IMG/VR virus record: IMGVR_UViG_3300044540_000109
Coordinates: 1-30,719 of that record
DNA length: 30,719 nucleotides
Origin: a virus
Direction: 5' to 3' (one strand)
Of the stretch, positions 20,435-28,251 are shown piece by piece (position 1 is the first letter of the stretch; the number at the start of each line of letters is the position of its first letter). The position numbers and the translations under genes were made by a program. The notes under the pieces are model-generated. The model saw nothing but the letters and a program-made list of their open reading frames with translations. It was not told the origin of the DNA and did not search any database.

Positions 20435-21352
20435 ATGAGATACTTAAAGCTCTACGAATACTTTATGTTTAATAACATGGAACTTAATTATAATTATGAA
20501 GAAGTATTTAGAGAAAGATTTAAAGAAAAAGAATTCACCGATGATGATTTTGCAACTATTAAAGATTTGCTAGAGAAAGATTGTAAAGAGTTTTTAGATG
20601 AACTAAAAAGTAAAAATCAAAAGCCTATATTTAGAGGTGTTAAGAATAAAGACGATGTTGATAATGGTATTTATATAAAAAGCAGTAGAACTGATAGAAG
20701 AACAAAAGATAGTAACCCATTTTTCTCAGATCTTTTTAATGATAAATTCGAAGAAGTATTAGGTGTTAAATTAAGAAGTGAAGGAGTATTTGCAACAAAG
20801 AATCCTAATACAGCAGGTGACTATGGCACAGCATATATGTTTTTCCCAATCGGAAAATATAGATATTTTGTAAATAAAGAAATAAGCGATCTTTATTCTA
20901 ATATTAGTGATAACTTCTCAGATGAGAGAAGTTTAAAATTCGGATGGGAATATAAATACAACAGACCAAACTCTGGTTCATTACTTTACTCGAAATCAAA
21001 TGGTAGTTTCTCATATAATGACAAAGTTTACAGCGACTCACCTGATGATACTATTGCACAAATTAAAAAGGAATATCCAGAATTAGAAGATAAGAGCTAT
21101 TCAGTAATAAAAGATATGTTAACGTGGATACCTGCAATTTCTTGGGAAGATTTCTTAAAAGAAAAGACTGATGCACAGAATAAAATGATTGATAAAATTG
21201 TAAGTGGTTATGAAGAAGGGAAAATGGAAGATATGATGCTGCAAGAAATGACTTTCATTTGCGAAAAATACTATTTAGTAGATACCGGATTCTATGATAT
21301 GATGTGTAATTATTTAGAAGGAAAACATTTAAATCAACCTCGTGTTGGATAA
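20435..21352 (+). CDS. Leader-bearing protein with ADP-ribosyltransferase-like features (305 aa)
   Basis: The 305-aa protein starts MRYLKLYEYF, with the leader ending L-Y-E (6-8). The body has PIFRGVKN with an Arg-Gly pair, SSRTDRR, and FNDKFEEVLGVKLRSEGVFAT followed by AGDYGTAYMFFPIG. This pattern of RG, a strand with S-x-G-V-F-A-T, and YG...FFPIG occurs in a family of hypothetical proteins in T4-like phages. It resembles the ADP-ribosyltransferase arrangement (Arg, then Ser-Thr strand, then Glu); a catalytic Glu is not certain. T4 itself packages and injects the ART Alt, so a packaged ART would have precedent. The gene ends convergent to gp44 at a shared terminator. Confidence 0.65.
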   Translation: MRYLKLYEYFMFNNMELNYNYEEVFRERFKEKEFTDDDFATIKDLLEKDCKEFLDELKSKNQKPIFRGVKNKDDVDNGIYIKSSRTDRRTKDSNPFFSDLFNDKFEEVLGVKLRSEGVFATKNPNTAGDYGTAYMFFPIGKYRYFVNKEISDLYSNISDNFSDERSLKFGWEYKYNRPNSGSLLYSKSNGSFSYNDKVYSDSPDDTIAQIKKEYPELEDKSYSVIKDMLTWIPAISWEDFLKEKTDAQNKMIDKIVSGYEEGKMEDMMLQEMTFICEKYYLVDTGFYDMMCNYLEGKHLNQPRVG

Positions 21353-21355
21353 CAA

Positions 21356-21383
21356 AAAAACCAGTCTTAGACTGGTTTTTTTA
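21356..21383. terminator. Bidirectional terminator; minus-strand stop codon is its loop
   Basis: Stem AAAAACCAGTC / GACTGGTTTTT with a 3-nt loop TTA (21367-21369), which is the gp44 stop codon read on the minus strand. Long T runs exist on both strands. Confidence 0.9.
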
Positions 21384-22338
21384 ATATATCTCTAAATTTG
21401 CCAACAACGGTAATACCTAATATTATTGGGTCAATAGATGTTTCTAATTTATTATAATAGTCAGAAATCACATAACTAGTTTCGAATAGTTTTGATACAT
21501 CATCTTTCTTCTCATTAAAAGCCCATTCTATAAAAGGTCTTCCTAATAAAGTAAACATAGCATCAATCTTCTCAGCGCCAAAGTTATTCATTAAAAAATG
21601 ATATATTTGATCGTATGTTAAATCATCATATAAACATTTGTATAAATCAAGTTTGACTTTATTTGAAATTGTTGATGAGCCATTGCTTAACGCACCGGTT
21701 TCAATATAACCTTGAACTTCAACCATTATCGATCTAAAATCAGGAAACTTTTTCTTAATAATATTCACAAGATCATCTTTCGGAATCTCAGCATTTTCAG
21801 CAGGTAATATTGTATTAAGAATTCTTTTATAAATTTCTTGTTGCAAGAACTTTTCTTCTTCAGGGTTCTGACAGTTGAAATCTATTTGTTTAATTCTCGA
21901 TTTTATACCGTCTGATATTTTGTTAATATGATTCGTAGTTATAATGAATCTAACATTTTTATTATACTTCTCAATAAAAGCTTTAAATGCATCTTGGAAG
22001 TTAATACTAACTCTCTCAAACTCATCTAAAAACACATATTTAATATCTGAATTCGTATCCATAATAGAAGTAAACTTACAAAAGTCATCTATCTGAGTTC
22101 TAAGAACATCGATAGAAGTATCAATCGAACAGTTCAATTCTAAAAAAGGAGTATCTTTTGCATATTTACCAACTAAAATTCGAGCTAAACTTGTTTTACC
22201 TGTACCATAATGTCCGTGAAAGATATAATGTTGAGTAACACCATTCTTAAATTGTTCTTTAATTCTAGGTAAAAGGATAACATCCTCAATAGTTTTAGGA
22301 CGCCATTTCTCCCATAATAATAATTTCTTTATTGACAT
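21367..22338 (-). CDS. 44: Sliding-clamp loader large subunit, gp44-like AAA+ ATPase
   Basis: The 323-aa protein is an AAA+ clamp loader. The N-terminus LWEKWRPKTIEDVIL is typical of RFC-type subunits. Walker A is GHYGTGKT (42-49), Walker B is VFLDEFE (102-108), and sensor I is IITTNH. The SRC-like motif is KSRIKQIDF, which lacks the usual Cys as in T4 gp44. T4 gp44 (319 aa) forms a 4:1 complex with gp62 that loads the gp45 clamp; neither partner is visible here. It is expressed alone from the minus strand, between the gp15-like gene and the 20435 gene. Confidence 0.92.
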   Translation of the reverse strand: MSIKKLLLWEKWRPKTIEDVILLPRIKEQFKNGVTQHYIFHGHYGTGKTSLARILVGKYAKDTPFLELNCSIDTSIDVLRTQIDDFCKFTSIMDTNSDIKYVFLDEFERVSINFQDAFKAFIEKYNKNVRFIITTNHINKISDGIKSRIKQIDFNCQNPEEEKFLQQEIYKRILNTILPAENAEIPKDDLVNIIKKKFPDFRSIMVEVQGYIETGALSNGSSTISNKVKLDLYKCLYDDLTYDQIYHFLMNNFGAEKIDAMFTLLGRPFIEWAFNEKKDDVSKLFETSYVISDYYNKLETSIDPIILGITVVGKFRDILKKPV

Positions 22339-22410
22339 ATCTATAATTTTTATAAAATATATATCAATAAGTATTAGAAAAGTTTGCCCAAAATTGGAAA
22401 GACGTACTTT

Positions 22411-22420
22411 TTAATATATA
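22411..22420 (+). promoter_or_regulatory. Candidate phage late promoter (TTAATATATA)
   Basis: TTAATATATA after T5, 23 nt before the ATG of the gp15-like gene, a typical late structural gene. Confidence 0.5.
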
Positions 22421-22443
22421 TCCTATAAAATAAAATAACTTAT

Positions 22444-23229
22444 ATGATAGGTGATAAATTCAACTATGATGATTCTTTCTTTAGAGACTTAACAGTTTGT
22501 GTTCTAGATACTTTAGAAGGAGAAATTAAATGGGTAAATCGATTTACTTCTGGTGATTTAAATGTTAGCGTACCTTTTTATTATTCAATGACTGGTGATG
22601 AGAGATTTCTCTTAGATTCATTTGCAGATGATATTGTATCTGGTGATACAAGTGGTAACGGTAGATATGTTGAATTAAATACAGACATTATACCAAGAGG
22701 ACACATAACATTAACAGGATTTAATATACGAAGTGATGAGTTTGCAAACCCACACGTTTGGCTTAGAACAATTGTTGAGAATGAAAGCGAAATTAAAAGC
22801 ATTTTAGGTAGAGTAAGATCTATACCGGTTAGTGCTAATTATGATTTAGAAATTTTATTAGCAAGCGAATTGGATATATTCAAGTGTAGTCAAGCTATTA
22901 TGGATACTCTATGGTTGTATAAATTTATGTATTTCGAACACAATTCTATGAGTATAGATGCTGTTATTATGCTACCTGATACAAATGGAATCGAGTTGGT
23001 TAGAGAGAAAAATATGACTTCTGACAATACGATTAAATTGAAAGTGTCTTTCGAGGTACAAACATATTATCCGGCTTACAGAAAAGATAGAGATACGGAA
23101 GATGGATATTATATGGAACCTAAGAGAACAAAATGGTTCAACAATATTTTGAAATCTGGTGAACAATCTAAGCCTAGAAATGATAATCCGAGTTCTAGAG
23201 AAATTAAACCTAGAAATAACGATAAGTAA
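22444..23229 (+). CDS. 15: Tail sheath stabiliser / tail terminator, gp15-like
   Basis: The 261-aa protein aligns by eye with T4 gp15 (272 aa). Shared blocks are an F-x-x-x-F-x-R/D-L start, SGDLNVSVPFYYS (T4: SGDKFIRVPITYAS), a DIIPRGHITLTGF strand, an EL-I-x-x-x-E-D-I/M-F helix, and LKVSFEVQTYYPAY near the end (T4: WSLTFEVNGWMYPP). In T4, gp15 forms a hexamer on the tail and binds the neck proteins. The tail from about 225 is basic, Ser/Asn-rich and probably disordered. It has a late-type motif upstream and a weak hairpin downstream (around 23222-23260). Confidence 0.8.
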   Translation: MIGDKFNYDDSFFRDLTVCVLDTLEGEIKWVNRFTSGDLNVSVPFYYSMTGDERFLLDSFADDIVSGDTSGNGRYVELNTDIIPRGHITLTGFNIRSDEFANPHVWLRTIVENESEIKSILGRVRSIPVSANYDLEILLASELDIFKCSQAIMDTLWLYKFMYFEHNSMSIDAVIMLPDTNGIELVREKNMTSDNTIKLKVSFEVQTYYPAYRKDRDTEDGYYMEPKRTKWFNNILKSGEQSKPRNDNPSSREIKPRNNDK

Positions 23230-23259
23230 AAAAAAGTGGCAAAAAACGGCTTTTTTACT

Positions 23260-23269
23260 ATAATATATA
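23260..23269 (+). promoter_or_regulatory. Candidate late promoter (ATAATATATA)
   Basis: ATAATATATA, 28 nt before the ATG of the 426-aa gene. Confidence 0.35.
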
Positions 23270-23297
23270 GTTATATAAAAAAAAATAAATTTTAAAT

Positions 23298-24578
23298 ATG
23301 AAGAATCTTAAACTTGAATTGTTTAACTTCAAAAAGGACCTTTCCTTAGATCAGGAAGAGATATTTGTGATTGTTGAGAGTCATATGAATGCTTGTAACC
23401 AATATTCTGAAAAAAACATAATCACATCACTTAATGAAAGATTAAAGCCTTATACTTATGATAAGAGTGTTAAATCTTTATTGGAGAACCTTAATGTTGA
23501 TATGGCAAACTATGAATTGTTATACGAATTAAAGAACTTATATTCTGTTCTTAACTCTAAAAACCAAGGTGAACTTTATAGACAACCTATAAACGTATTA
23601 CTACAAACTATTAACTTAGAAACAGACCAAGATAGAATGTCTAAAGTTCTTAATGAATTAGCTGTTTATGACTGGGTTCCTGAAATTAAAGTTTTCGTTC
23701 ATAACTTAACTAAATCTCCAGAGAAAAGAAGTAATCTTTTAAGTGGTGGTAGCGCAGAATCAATATACACTATTGTTGAGCAAGTTGAAGATGGACACAT
23801 TGCTCTTGTTAGAGATTCTTGGTTCCTTTTAACTGAGAACAGCATTGAAAAAACATTATTAGAAAATCATATTAAAGATGATGAAACTTTAAGAAGTCTT
23901 AGAACTCTTGAAACTGCTATGAAATATTCTTCAATATCTGAAAATAGAATCAATTTCAGAATTTCTGAATATATGACAATTGGAATTGGTGTTGGTAAAA
24001 AAGGATTATTCATTAATGATGATGAACTTAACGGTGAAACTACATTAGAAAGTTTATTTAATTCTCCAATCGTTCCAATCGTAAACAAAAACTTTTACCC
24101 TGTTATTTTAGAAACATCTAAAAACTTAGATAAATTCGTAGAATTAGACGTTGTTAAAAGAGTTAACAATTTAGTTAATCCTTATTTAGAAGTGTTCGCT
24201 TTCAACTATAAAGCAAGTACTTTCATTTACAGATGTGATGAGAGATATGGTAACTCATTCTTCAAATACGATAGCGCAATTGAACTAGTTAATGAAGTTA
24301 GAAATGAATTGAACTATGATTTAACTTATTTTTATGAGAACAAATTGAGTAAAGAAATGATTGTTAAAAGAAAACTTGAAGATAAAGAAAGAGAAATAAC
24401 AATGAAATTGGAAGATATTAACTTTAATGTTGATAAAATCAAAGGAACTATTCAAATGATCGGTGAATCAGAAACATTATCAACTGCTCTTAACAATTTA
24501 GAGAAAAGACAAAAATCGTTGAATGCTGAATTAGATGCTGTTAAAGAATTGAAATATAACGAAAGAAGCAAAGCATAA
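23298..24578 (+). CDS. Hypothetical, probably virion-associated protein (426 aa)
   Basis: The 426-aa protein has mixed helices and strands and a C-terminal coiled coil (about 355-420, with repeated K, E and L in heptad spacing, starting YENKLSKEMIVKRKLE). Its start MKNLKLELF looks only vaguely like the shared leader and lacks hydrophobic-x-Glu at the right place. I do not recognise the family. Its position after gp15, its late-type motif and its size suggest a structural or assembly protein. The 24578 leader gene overlaps its stop by one base. Confidence 0.65.
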   Translation: MKNLKLELFNFKKDLSLDQEEIFVIVESHMNACNQYSEKNIITSLNERLKPYTYDKSVKSLLENLNVDMANYELLYELKNLYSVLNSKNQGELYRQPINVLLQTINLETDQDRMSKVLNELAVYDWVPEIKVFVHNLTKSPEKRSNLLSGGSAESIYTIVEQVEDGHIALVRDSWFLLTENSIEKTLLENHIKDDETLRSLRTLETAMKYSSISENRINFRISEYMTIGIGVGKKGLFINDDELNGETTLESLFNSPIVPIVNKNFYPVILETSKNLDKFVELDVVKRVNNLVNPYLEVFAFNYKASTFIYRCDERYGNSFFKYDSAIELVNEVRNELNYDLTYFYENKLSKEMIVKRKLEDKEREITMKLEDINFNVDKIKGTIQMIGESETLSTALNNLEKRQKSLNAELDAVKELKYNERSKA

Positions 24579-24799
24579 TGAATCATTTAAGAAAATTCAA
24601 TGAAAGAATGACAGATGAAGATCTTGAAAAATCTATTAACCGTATGACTAAAGCCTTAGAGAAAACTCTTGGTGTTACGGTTAGCGAAGATGGCATAATA
24701 ACTGTTAAAAACTTCTGGGGAGGACTTATATGCAAATTAGGTGTTAGAGAAGGTAGATTTGAAAAAATAGATGATAAAACATACAAAGCTAAAGAATAA
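24578..24799 (+). CDS. Small leader-bearing protein (MNHLRKFNE), 73 aa
   Basis: The 73-aa protein begins MNHLRKFNERMTDEDLEK. The leader ends F-N-E (7-9), and removal at that Glu would leave about 64 residues. The mature part has a helix (SINRMTKALEKTL) and a strand-rich end (ITVKNFWGGLICKLG). It is coupled to the 426-aa gene by a TAATG overlap and ends at a strong terminator. It is the smallest body seen with the leader. Its size and basic character resemble small internal head proteins, by analogy with T4 IPs. Confidence 0.7.
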   Translation: MNHLRKFNERMTDEDLEKSINRMTKALEKTLGVTVSEDGIITVKNFWGGLICKLGVREGRFEKIDDKTYKAKE

Positions 24800-24803
24800 T
24801 TGA

Positions 24804-24837
24804 AAAATACTCACTGAAAAGTGAGTATTTTTTTTAT
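24804..24837 (+). terminator. Terminator with GAAA tetraloop
   Basis: Perfect 12-bp stem AAAATACTCACT / AGTGAGTATTTT with a GAAA loop and a T run, just after the 24578 gene. Confidence 0.92.
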
Positions 24838-24887
24838 ATAAACTATTTTAAACTTTAATAATATAACACTAACTAAAATTCAACAAT

Positions 24888-25715
24888 ATGATTTCCAAAG
24901 ATATTATAAGCGGTAAACACGAACTAACAATTCTATCGAATCCAGAAGTAGATAGAAATCTACCAAAATATAAAACTGATAATAAATCAAGTTTCAACTC
25001 AGGCTCATTCTCAATTGGTGTTTCAGGTGGTTTTAATATGGATAACTCAGATTCTAAAGAAATTAAAGAAGGGTTTATATCACGATTGTTAAAATCATTT
25101 AAAAGAACTAAAAAAGAGAAAGTTGATTTCAATGAAGTTAAAGCTTTCTTTGAAAATATTAAAGTTGATATTAAGAAATTAAATACAGAAGATTCTGATA
25201 TTATAGACATATATTTGGATCAAATCGAAAAAGCTAAAAGCACTGGGCAACAAGCATTAGTAGATATGTTACTAGAGAAAAGTAAAACTGTCGGTTATGA
25301 ATCATTATTATTAAATAATGGTATTACACGATTTATCGAATCAGATACAATTGTTAAATATTACCAAATGCTGAAGCATAAGAAATTACTTAAACTAGTT
25401 TATATTAAAAACTTCGTTAGAATAATTCCTAATGATATTATTGAAGAAAAATTGAGAGTTGATGAACTAAAAATATTCGATAACTATGTTGTACTTGGCT
25501 TTGACAAGGATGATAAAATGTCAAAAATGACTAAGAAGGAAATCGAAAAAGCTAAGGATCCTATTTTATTCGGTATTATAAAAGGAAGTAATCGATTATA
25601 CTTTATCGGTGAATGGGAAGATGAACACTGCGACTTGACACTAGATGAGATTTATGAAAAGACAAATGTTGAGAAGAAAAAACTAAACAAATCAAATATT
25701 ATAGAAACTGCTTAA
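24888..25715 (+). CDS. Hypothetical protein (275 aa)
   Basis: The 275-aa protein has a Ser/Gly/Asn-rich stretch near its start (about 37-58), and a lysine-rich region around residue 70. A helical core follows, and then a strand-rich part with YFIGEWEDEH. I do not recognise it. It is clearly a real gene, with a good ATG, a terminator at its end and codon use like its neighbours. The position between probable virion genes suggests an assembly role, but nothing in the sequence shows this. Confidence 0.65.
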   Translation: MISKDIISGKHELTILSNPEVDRNLPKYKTDNKSSFNSGSFSIGVSGGFNMDNSDSKEIKEGFISRLLKSFKRTKKEKVDFNEVKAFFENIKVDIKKLNTEDSDIIDIYLDQIEKAKSTGQQALVDMLLEKSKTVGYESLLLNNGITRFIESDTIVKYYQMLKHKKLLKLVYIKNFVRIIPNDIIEEKLRVDELKIFDNYVVLGFDKDDKMSKMTKKEIEKAKDPILFGIIKGSNRLYFIGEWEDEHCDLTLDEIYEKTNVEKKKLNKSNIIETA

Positions 25716-25734
25716 ATTAAGCAGTTTTTTGTTT
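25705..25734 (+). terminator. Terminator with stop codon at stem tip
   Basis: Stem AAACTGCTTAA / TTAAGCAGTTT with one unpaired A, then a T run. The TAA stop (25713-25715) is at the tip of the 5' arm. Confidence 0.88.
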
Positions 25735-25744
25735 TTAATATATA
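25735..25744 (+). promoter_or_regulatory. Candidate phage late promoter (TTAATATATA)
   Basis: TTAATATATA right after the terminator T run, 21 nt before the ATG at 25766. Confidence 0.45.
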
Positions 25745-25765
25745 CCTGTAAAAAATAACATAATT

Positions 25766-26554
25766 ATGAAACTGAAACCTATAACTAAGCTATTTTTACT
25801 ATGCGCTACTCTACTTACATTATTTATAAGTACATTCGTCTTGATAGATAAGACTTTTAAGAAAATAAATACTTGTAGCGATAGAGTTGCTATTTATAAT
25901 GATAGCATCTTAACTATAAAAGGAGAATTTAACAAATATTTAATTCATGATGATATTAATATCAATAATTTAAATAGAACAGAATATATAAACAATTCTA
26001 ATACGAGATTAGATTCGCTTAATCATTATATCAAAAGTGATGAAATCAAAGAGCTTGCAAAAAGGAAAGAATTCTTTATAAAGTCACTAGTTATGAAGAG
26101 CTATAAGGTTAAAGAAACTTACGGTGTTATTAAATATGAAGTTACAAAAGGATCGTGGATATTTAAAAAGACATCTACTAAAAAGATAATTTATAAAAAG
26201 ATTGACAGAACTGAAATAGAAAATTTAAATAAAACAGAATTCTTAAATAAGAACATCATATATAAATACAATATTAATAATGATAAAATAAATCTTAGAT
26301 TAAATGAAATTGTTACTAATAAGATAAATGAATTACAAGTAGATAAGTCTAATCTTCTGAAAATAAAAGCAGTGGAAACTAAGAATATAATTACTCTATT
26401 GGAAATAATCGCAATAGTTACCATAGTAATTATAATATCATTACTATTAAGTATTATCAGAGATATTAGATATATTATGAGAAAGAATAATATGGATAAA
26501 GTAACGCTATCGTTTCTTGTTGATTATATAAAAGAAAATAAAAACCACTCATAA
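25766..26554 (+). CDS. Membrane protein with two terminal transmembrane segments (262 aa)
   Basis: The 262-aa protein has an N-terminal hydrophobic segment (LFLLCATLLTLFISTFVLID, about 9-28) and a second near the C-terminus (about 212-232, IITLLEIIAIVTIVIIISLLL). Between them is a large charged region (about 30-210) with many Asn and Lys, probably coiled. A basic tail follows (RDIRYIMRKNN). The layout resembles sensor- or holin-associated proteins, but the family is unknown. Its TAA lies in the loop of the following terminator, and a late-type motif precedes it. Confidence 0.65.
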   Translation: MKLKPITKLFLLCATLLTLFISTFVLIDKTFKKINTCSDRVAIYNDSILTIKGEFNKYLIHDDININNLNRTEYINNSNTRLDSLNHYIKSDEIKELAKRKEFFIKSLVMKSYKVKETYGVIKYEVTKGSWIFKKTSTKKIIYKKIDRTEIENLNKTEFLNKNIIYKYNINNDKINLRLNEIVTNKINELQVDKSNLLKIKAVETKNIITLLEIIAIVTIVIIISLLLSIIRDIRYIMRKNNMDKVTLSFLVDYIKENKNHS

Positions 26555-26565
26555 GAGTGGTTTTT
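26542..26565 (+). terminator. Terminator with stop codon in loop
   Basis: Stem AAACCACTC / GAGTGGTTT with loop ATAA. The loop holds the stop codon of the 25766 gene (26552-26554), and a T run follows. Confidence 0.9.
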
Positions 26566-26579
26566 CTATTTATTAGTTG

Positions 26580-26587
26580 TATATTTG
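26580..26587 (+). promoter_or_regulatory. Bacteroidetes-type promoter, TATATTTG
   Basis: TATATTTG fits TAnnTTTG; the leader CAAAAACAAATAAACA leads to the ATG at 26613. Confidence 0.7.
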
Positions 26588-26612
26588 CACTGTAATCAAA
26601 AACAAATAAACA

Positions 26613-26996
26613 ATGATGAAAAAGACAGCTCAAATAGTTCTTATCAACGACGAAGGCTTAGTATTAGGCGTATCAAGAAAAGATAATCACGACGACTTTG
26701 GCTTACCGGGCGGCAAAATGGATCCAGAAGATTTAAACGACCCAATTACTACTTGTATCAGAGAAACTAAAGAAGAAACAGGCTTAGACGTTTCAGTATC
26801 AGAATTAATATTTGCTAGTCATGACAATGGCTTTATGAATTATACATACATCGGAACTTGTTCAGGAGTTATTAATTACGACGAACCACACATTGTTAAA
26901 TATGTTAAATTCGAAGAATTGAATAAAGGTTCATTTGGCGAATTTAATAAATTAGTAGAAAAATCATTAAAATCATTAGGAGTTAAGCTAAAATAA
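26613..26996 (+). CDS. Nudix hydrolase with a two-residue longer box (127 aa)
   Basis: The 127-aa protein is a small Nudix enzyme. The box is GGKMDPED followed by RETKEETGL (about 33-58), but the spacing between the Gly-rich start and REL-like part is two residues longer than the consensus, and the first Glu is shifted. The C-terminal half is short. It might hydrolyse a nucleotide like its relatives, though the altered spacing makes activity less sure. It has a host-type promoter. A second Met two codons in (MKK) is an equally possible start. The TAA lies in a weak AGCTAAA hairpin. Confidence 0.85.
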   Translation: MMKKTAQIVLINDEGLVLGVSRKDNHDDFGLPGGKMDPEDLNDPITTCIRETKEETGLDVSVSELIFASHDNGFMNYTYIGTCSGVINYDEPHIVKYVKFEELNKGSFGEFNKLVEKSLKSLGVKLK

Positions 26997-27086
26997 TTTA
27001 GCTAAAATAAACTTATTCTTAATATATTCATATAACATGAATGAAATAGATTTCTTAAATCTATTTAAAAAAGAGTAAAATTATTA

Positions 27087-27461
27087 ATGACTAATCAATA
27101 TTTAAATAACAAAGAACTATACATCGAAATTATAGTTAGTAAAGCACAAGGCAGGTTAACGAGGAATGCAGAAAGAATGCTAGAGCTTTTAGCAAAAAAA
27201 ACAATTAAAAAAATGCGATATTGGTCTAATGACGATAAGCTTGATTGTTATCAAACAGGGTTATTAGATATGTTCGAAAATTGGTATAACTTTAACGAAG
27301 ATAAGTCAATAAATGCTTTTGCTTATTTCACTGAAATATTCAAACGTGGATTAGCAAAAGGTTGGAACAACTTATACAAGAAAAAAGGAGATAATGAGCA
27401 TCAAATAAAGCTAATATCTATCAACGGAGCGAATGATGGTAACGGACTACATTCAATATAA
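27087..27461 (+). CDS. 55: Late-transcription sigma factor, gp55-like
   Basis: The 124-aa protein starts MTNQYLNNKELYIEII, close to T4 gp55 (YVNNKELLQAII). It keeps the region-2-like DCYQTGLLDMFENWYNF and AFAYFTEIFKRGLA. T4 gp55 (185 aa) directs host RNA polymerase to late promoters (TATAAATA); this one is shorter, ending soon after the region-2-like part. Its presence is the basis for reading WTAATATATA as a late promoter. A 13-codon frame (27037-27078) and a TTAATATAT-like tract lie upstream and may be regulatory. It ends in a strong terminator. Confidence 0.85.
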   Translation: MTNQYLNNKELYIEIIVSKAQGRLTRNAERMLELLAKKTIKKMRYWSNDDKLDCYQTGLLDMFENWYNFNEDKSINAFAYFTEIFKRGLAKGWNNLYKKKGDNEHQIKLISINGANDGNGLHSI

Positions 27462-27468
27462 ATAATAA

Positions 27469-27497
27469 AAAACCACAATAAACTTATTGTGGTTTTT
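27469..27497 (+). terminator. Terminator after the gp55-like gene
   Basis: Stem AAAACCACAATA / TATTGTGGTTTT with an AACT loop and a T run. An in-frame GTG of the next gene lies inside it, so the real start is taken to be the ATG at 27510. Confidence 0.92.
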
Positions 27498-27509
27498 TTA
27501 TATCAAAGT

Positions 27510-27812
27510 ATGGAAAATTTATCACGATTCGCTTTATTACAATTATGGGAACACTCTACTAAAGAGGGTAGTATGCCTGATGGTTGTACACTACACATAA
27601 ATGATGAAAATAGACAAGACTTTATTGAAAATGTCTTTAAGAAAAGAACTAGGAAAACTCCTAAACGTTATATTCGTCCAATTGGAAGTTATATCGATGT
27701 AGAGCTGACTAATGATATTTATAAAATCTTAACTGAGAAAGGATCCATTAAAATTAAACAATTCGAATTTAGAAATTTAATCGATTTAAAAGATATTGTA
27801 ATTTATGAGTAA
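27510..27812 (+). CDS. Hypothetical protein (100 aa)
   Basis: The 100-aa protein begins MENLSRFALLQLWEHS and carries MPDGCTLHINDENRQDFI and a later RPIGSYIDVELTND segment. This arrangement recurs in small phage proteins I have seen but cannot name. The ATG at 27510 is preferred over the upstream GTG, which lies in a terminator. The next gene overlaps its end by 8 bases, so the two are coupled. Confidence 0.6.
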   Translation: MENLSRFALLQLWEHSTKEGSMPDGCTLHINDENRQDFIENVFKKRTRKTPKRYIRPIGSYIDVELTNDIYKILTEKGSIKIKQFEFRNLIDLKDIVIYE

Positions 27813-28251
27813 GTGGGAAAAGTCTGAGGGTTATATAGGATATGGTACAGAATTCGATTATGTTTATACGAGAACAATAATCAAAACTAGAATCGTTTCT
27901 TTAGTCGAATATATTAGAATTGTTAAGTATAACAGTGATGATGATTACTGGTATCCGGTATCGCCATCCACTGGCGAGGTTATATTTGATAATCTTACTA
28001 TCAATCCAGATAACACAGGTTTATATTATAATAAAGCAATTACATTTAATGGAGATTTTAGAAATTACAATTATGGTAATAAATTTATACACCGTTTATT
28101 ATCTTTTATTTTTGATAAAAGTAGAAGTGTAGCGAGCTTTGATAAAATAATACACTCTAAATATATGAAATTAGATTTTGTTGGTTCTATTGTTAGAAAA
28201 CATTATAAAAAATTCACTCGTGAAGAAAGGCTTAATGAGATTGGTATTTAA
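27805..28251 (+). CDS. Hypothetical protein (148 aa)
   Basis: The 148-aa protein is rich in Tyr, Asp and Asn in the first half (YGTEFDYVYTR, DDDYWYPVSPSTGE) and basic in the second (RKHYKKFTREERLNEIGI). I recognise no family. It overlaps the upstream gene by 8 bases and converges on the gp4-like gene with a 4-base overlap of the two stops. Its start is coupled and therefore fairly secure. Confidence 0.6.
   Translation: MSKWEKSEGYIGYGTEFDYVYTRTIIKTRIVSLVEYIRIVKYNSDDDYWYPVSPSTGEVIFDNLTINPDNTGLYYNKAITFNGDFRNYNYGNKFIHRLLSFIFDKSRSVASFDKIIHSKYMKLDFVGSIVRKHYKKFTREERLNEIGI

Noticed and set aside
23298-24578. 426-aa protein as leader-bearing (MKNLKLELF)
   Set aside because: The Glu is followed by another hydrophobic run and the spacing does not fit hydrophobic-x-Glu.
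27037-27078. 13-codon frame upstream of the gp55-like gene (MNEIDFLNLFKKE)
   Set aside because: It has a plausible place for a leader peptide, and a small hairpin follows, but it is too short to support on its own.
27489-27509. GTG start upstream of the 100-aa gene at 27510
   Set aside because: The GTG lies inside the terminator of the gp55-like gene.
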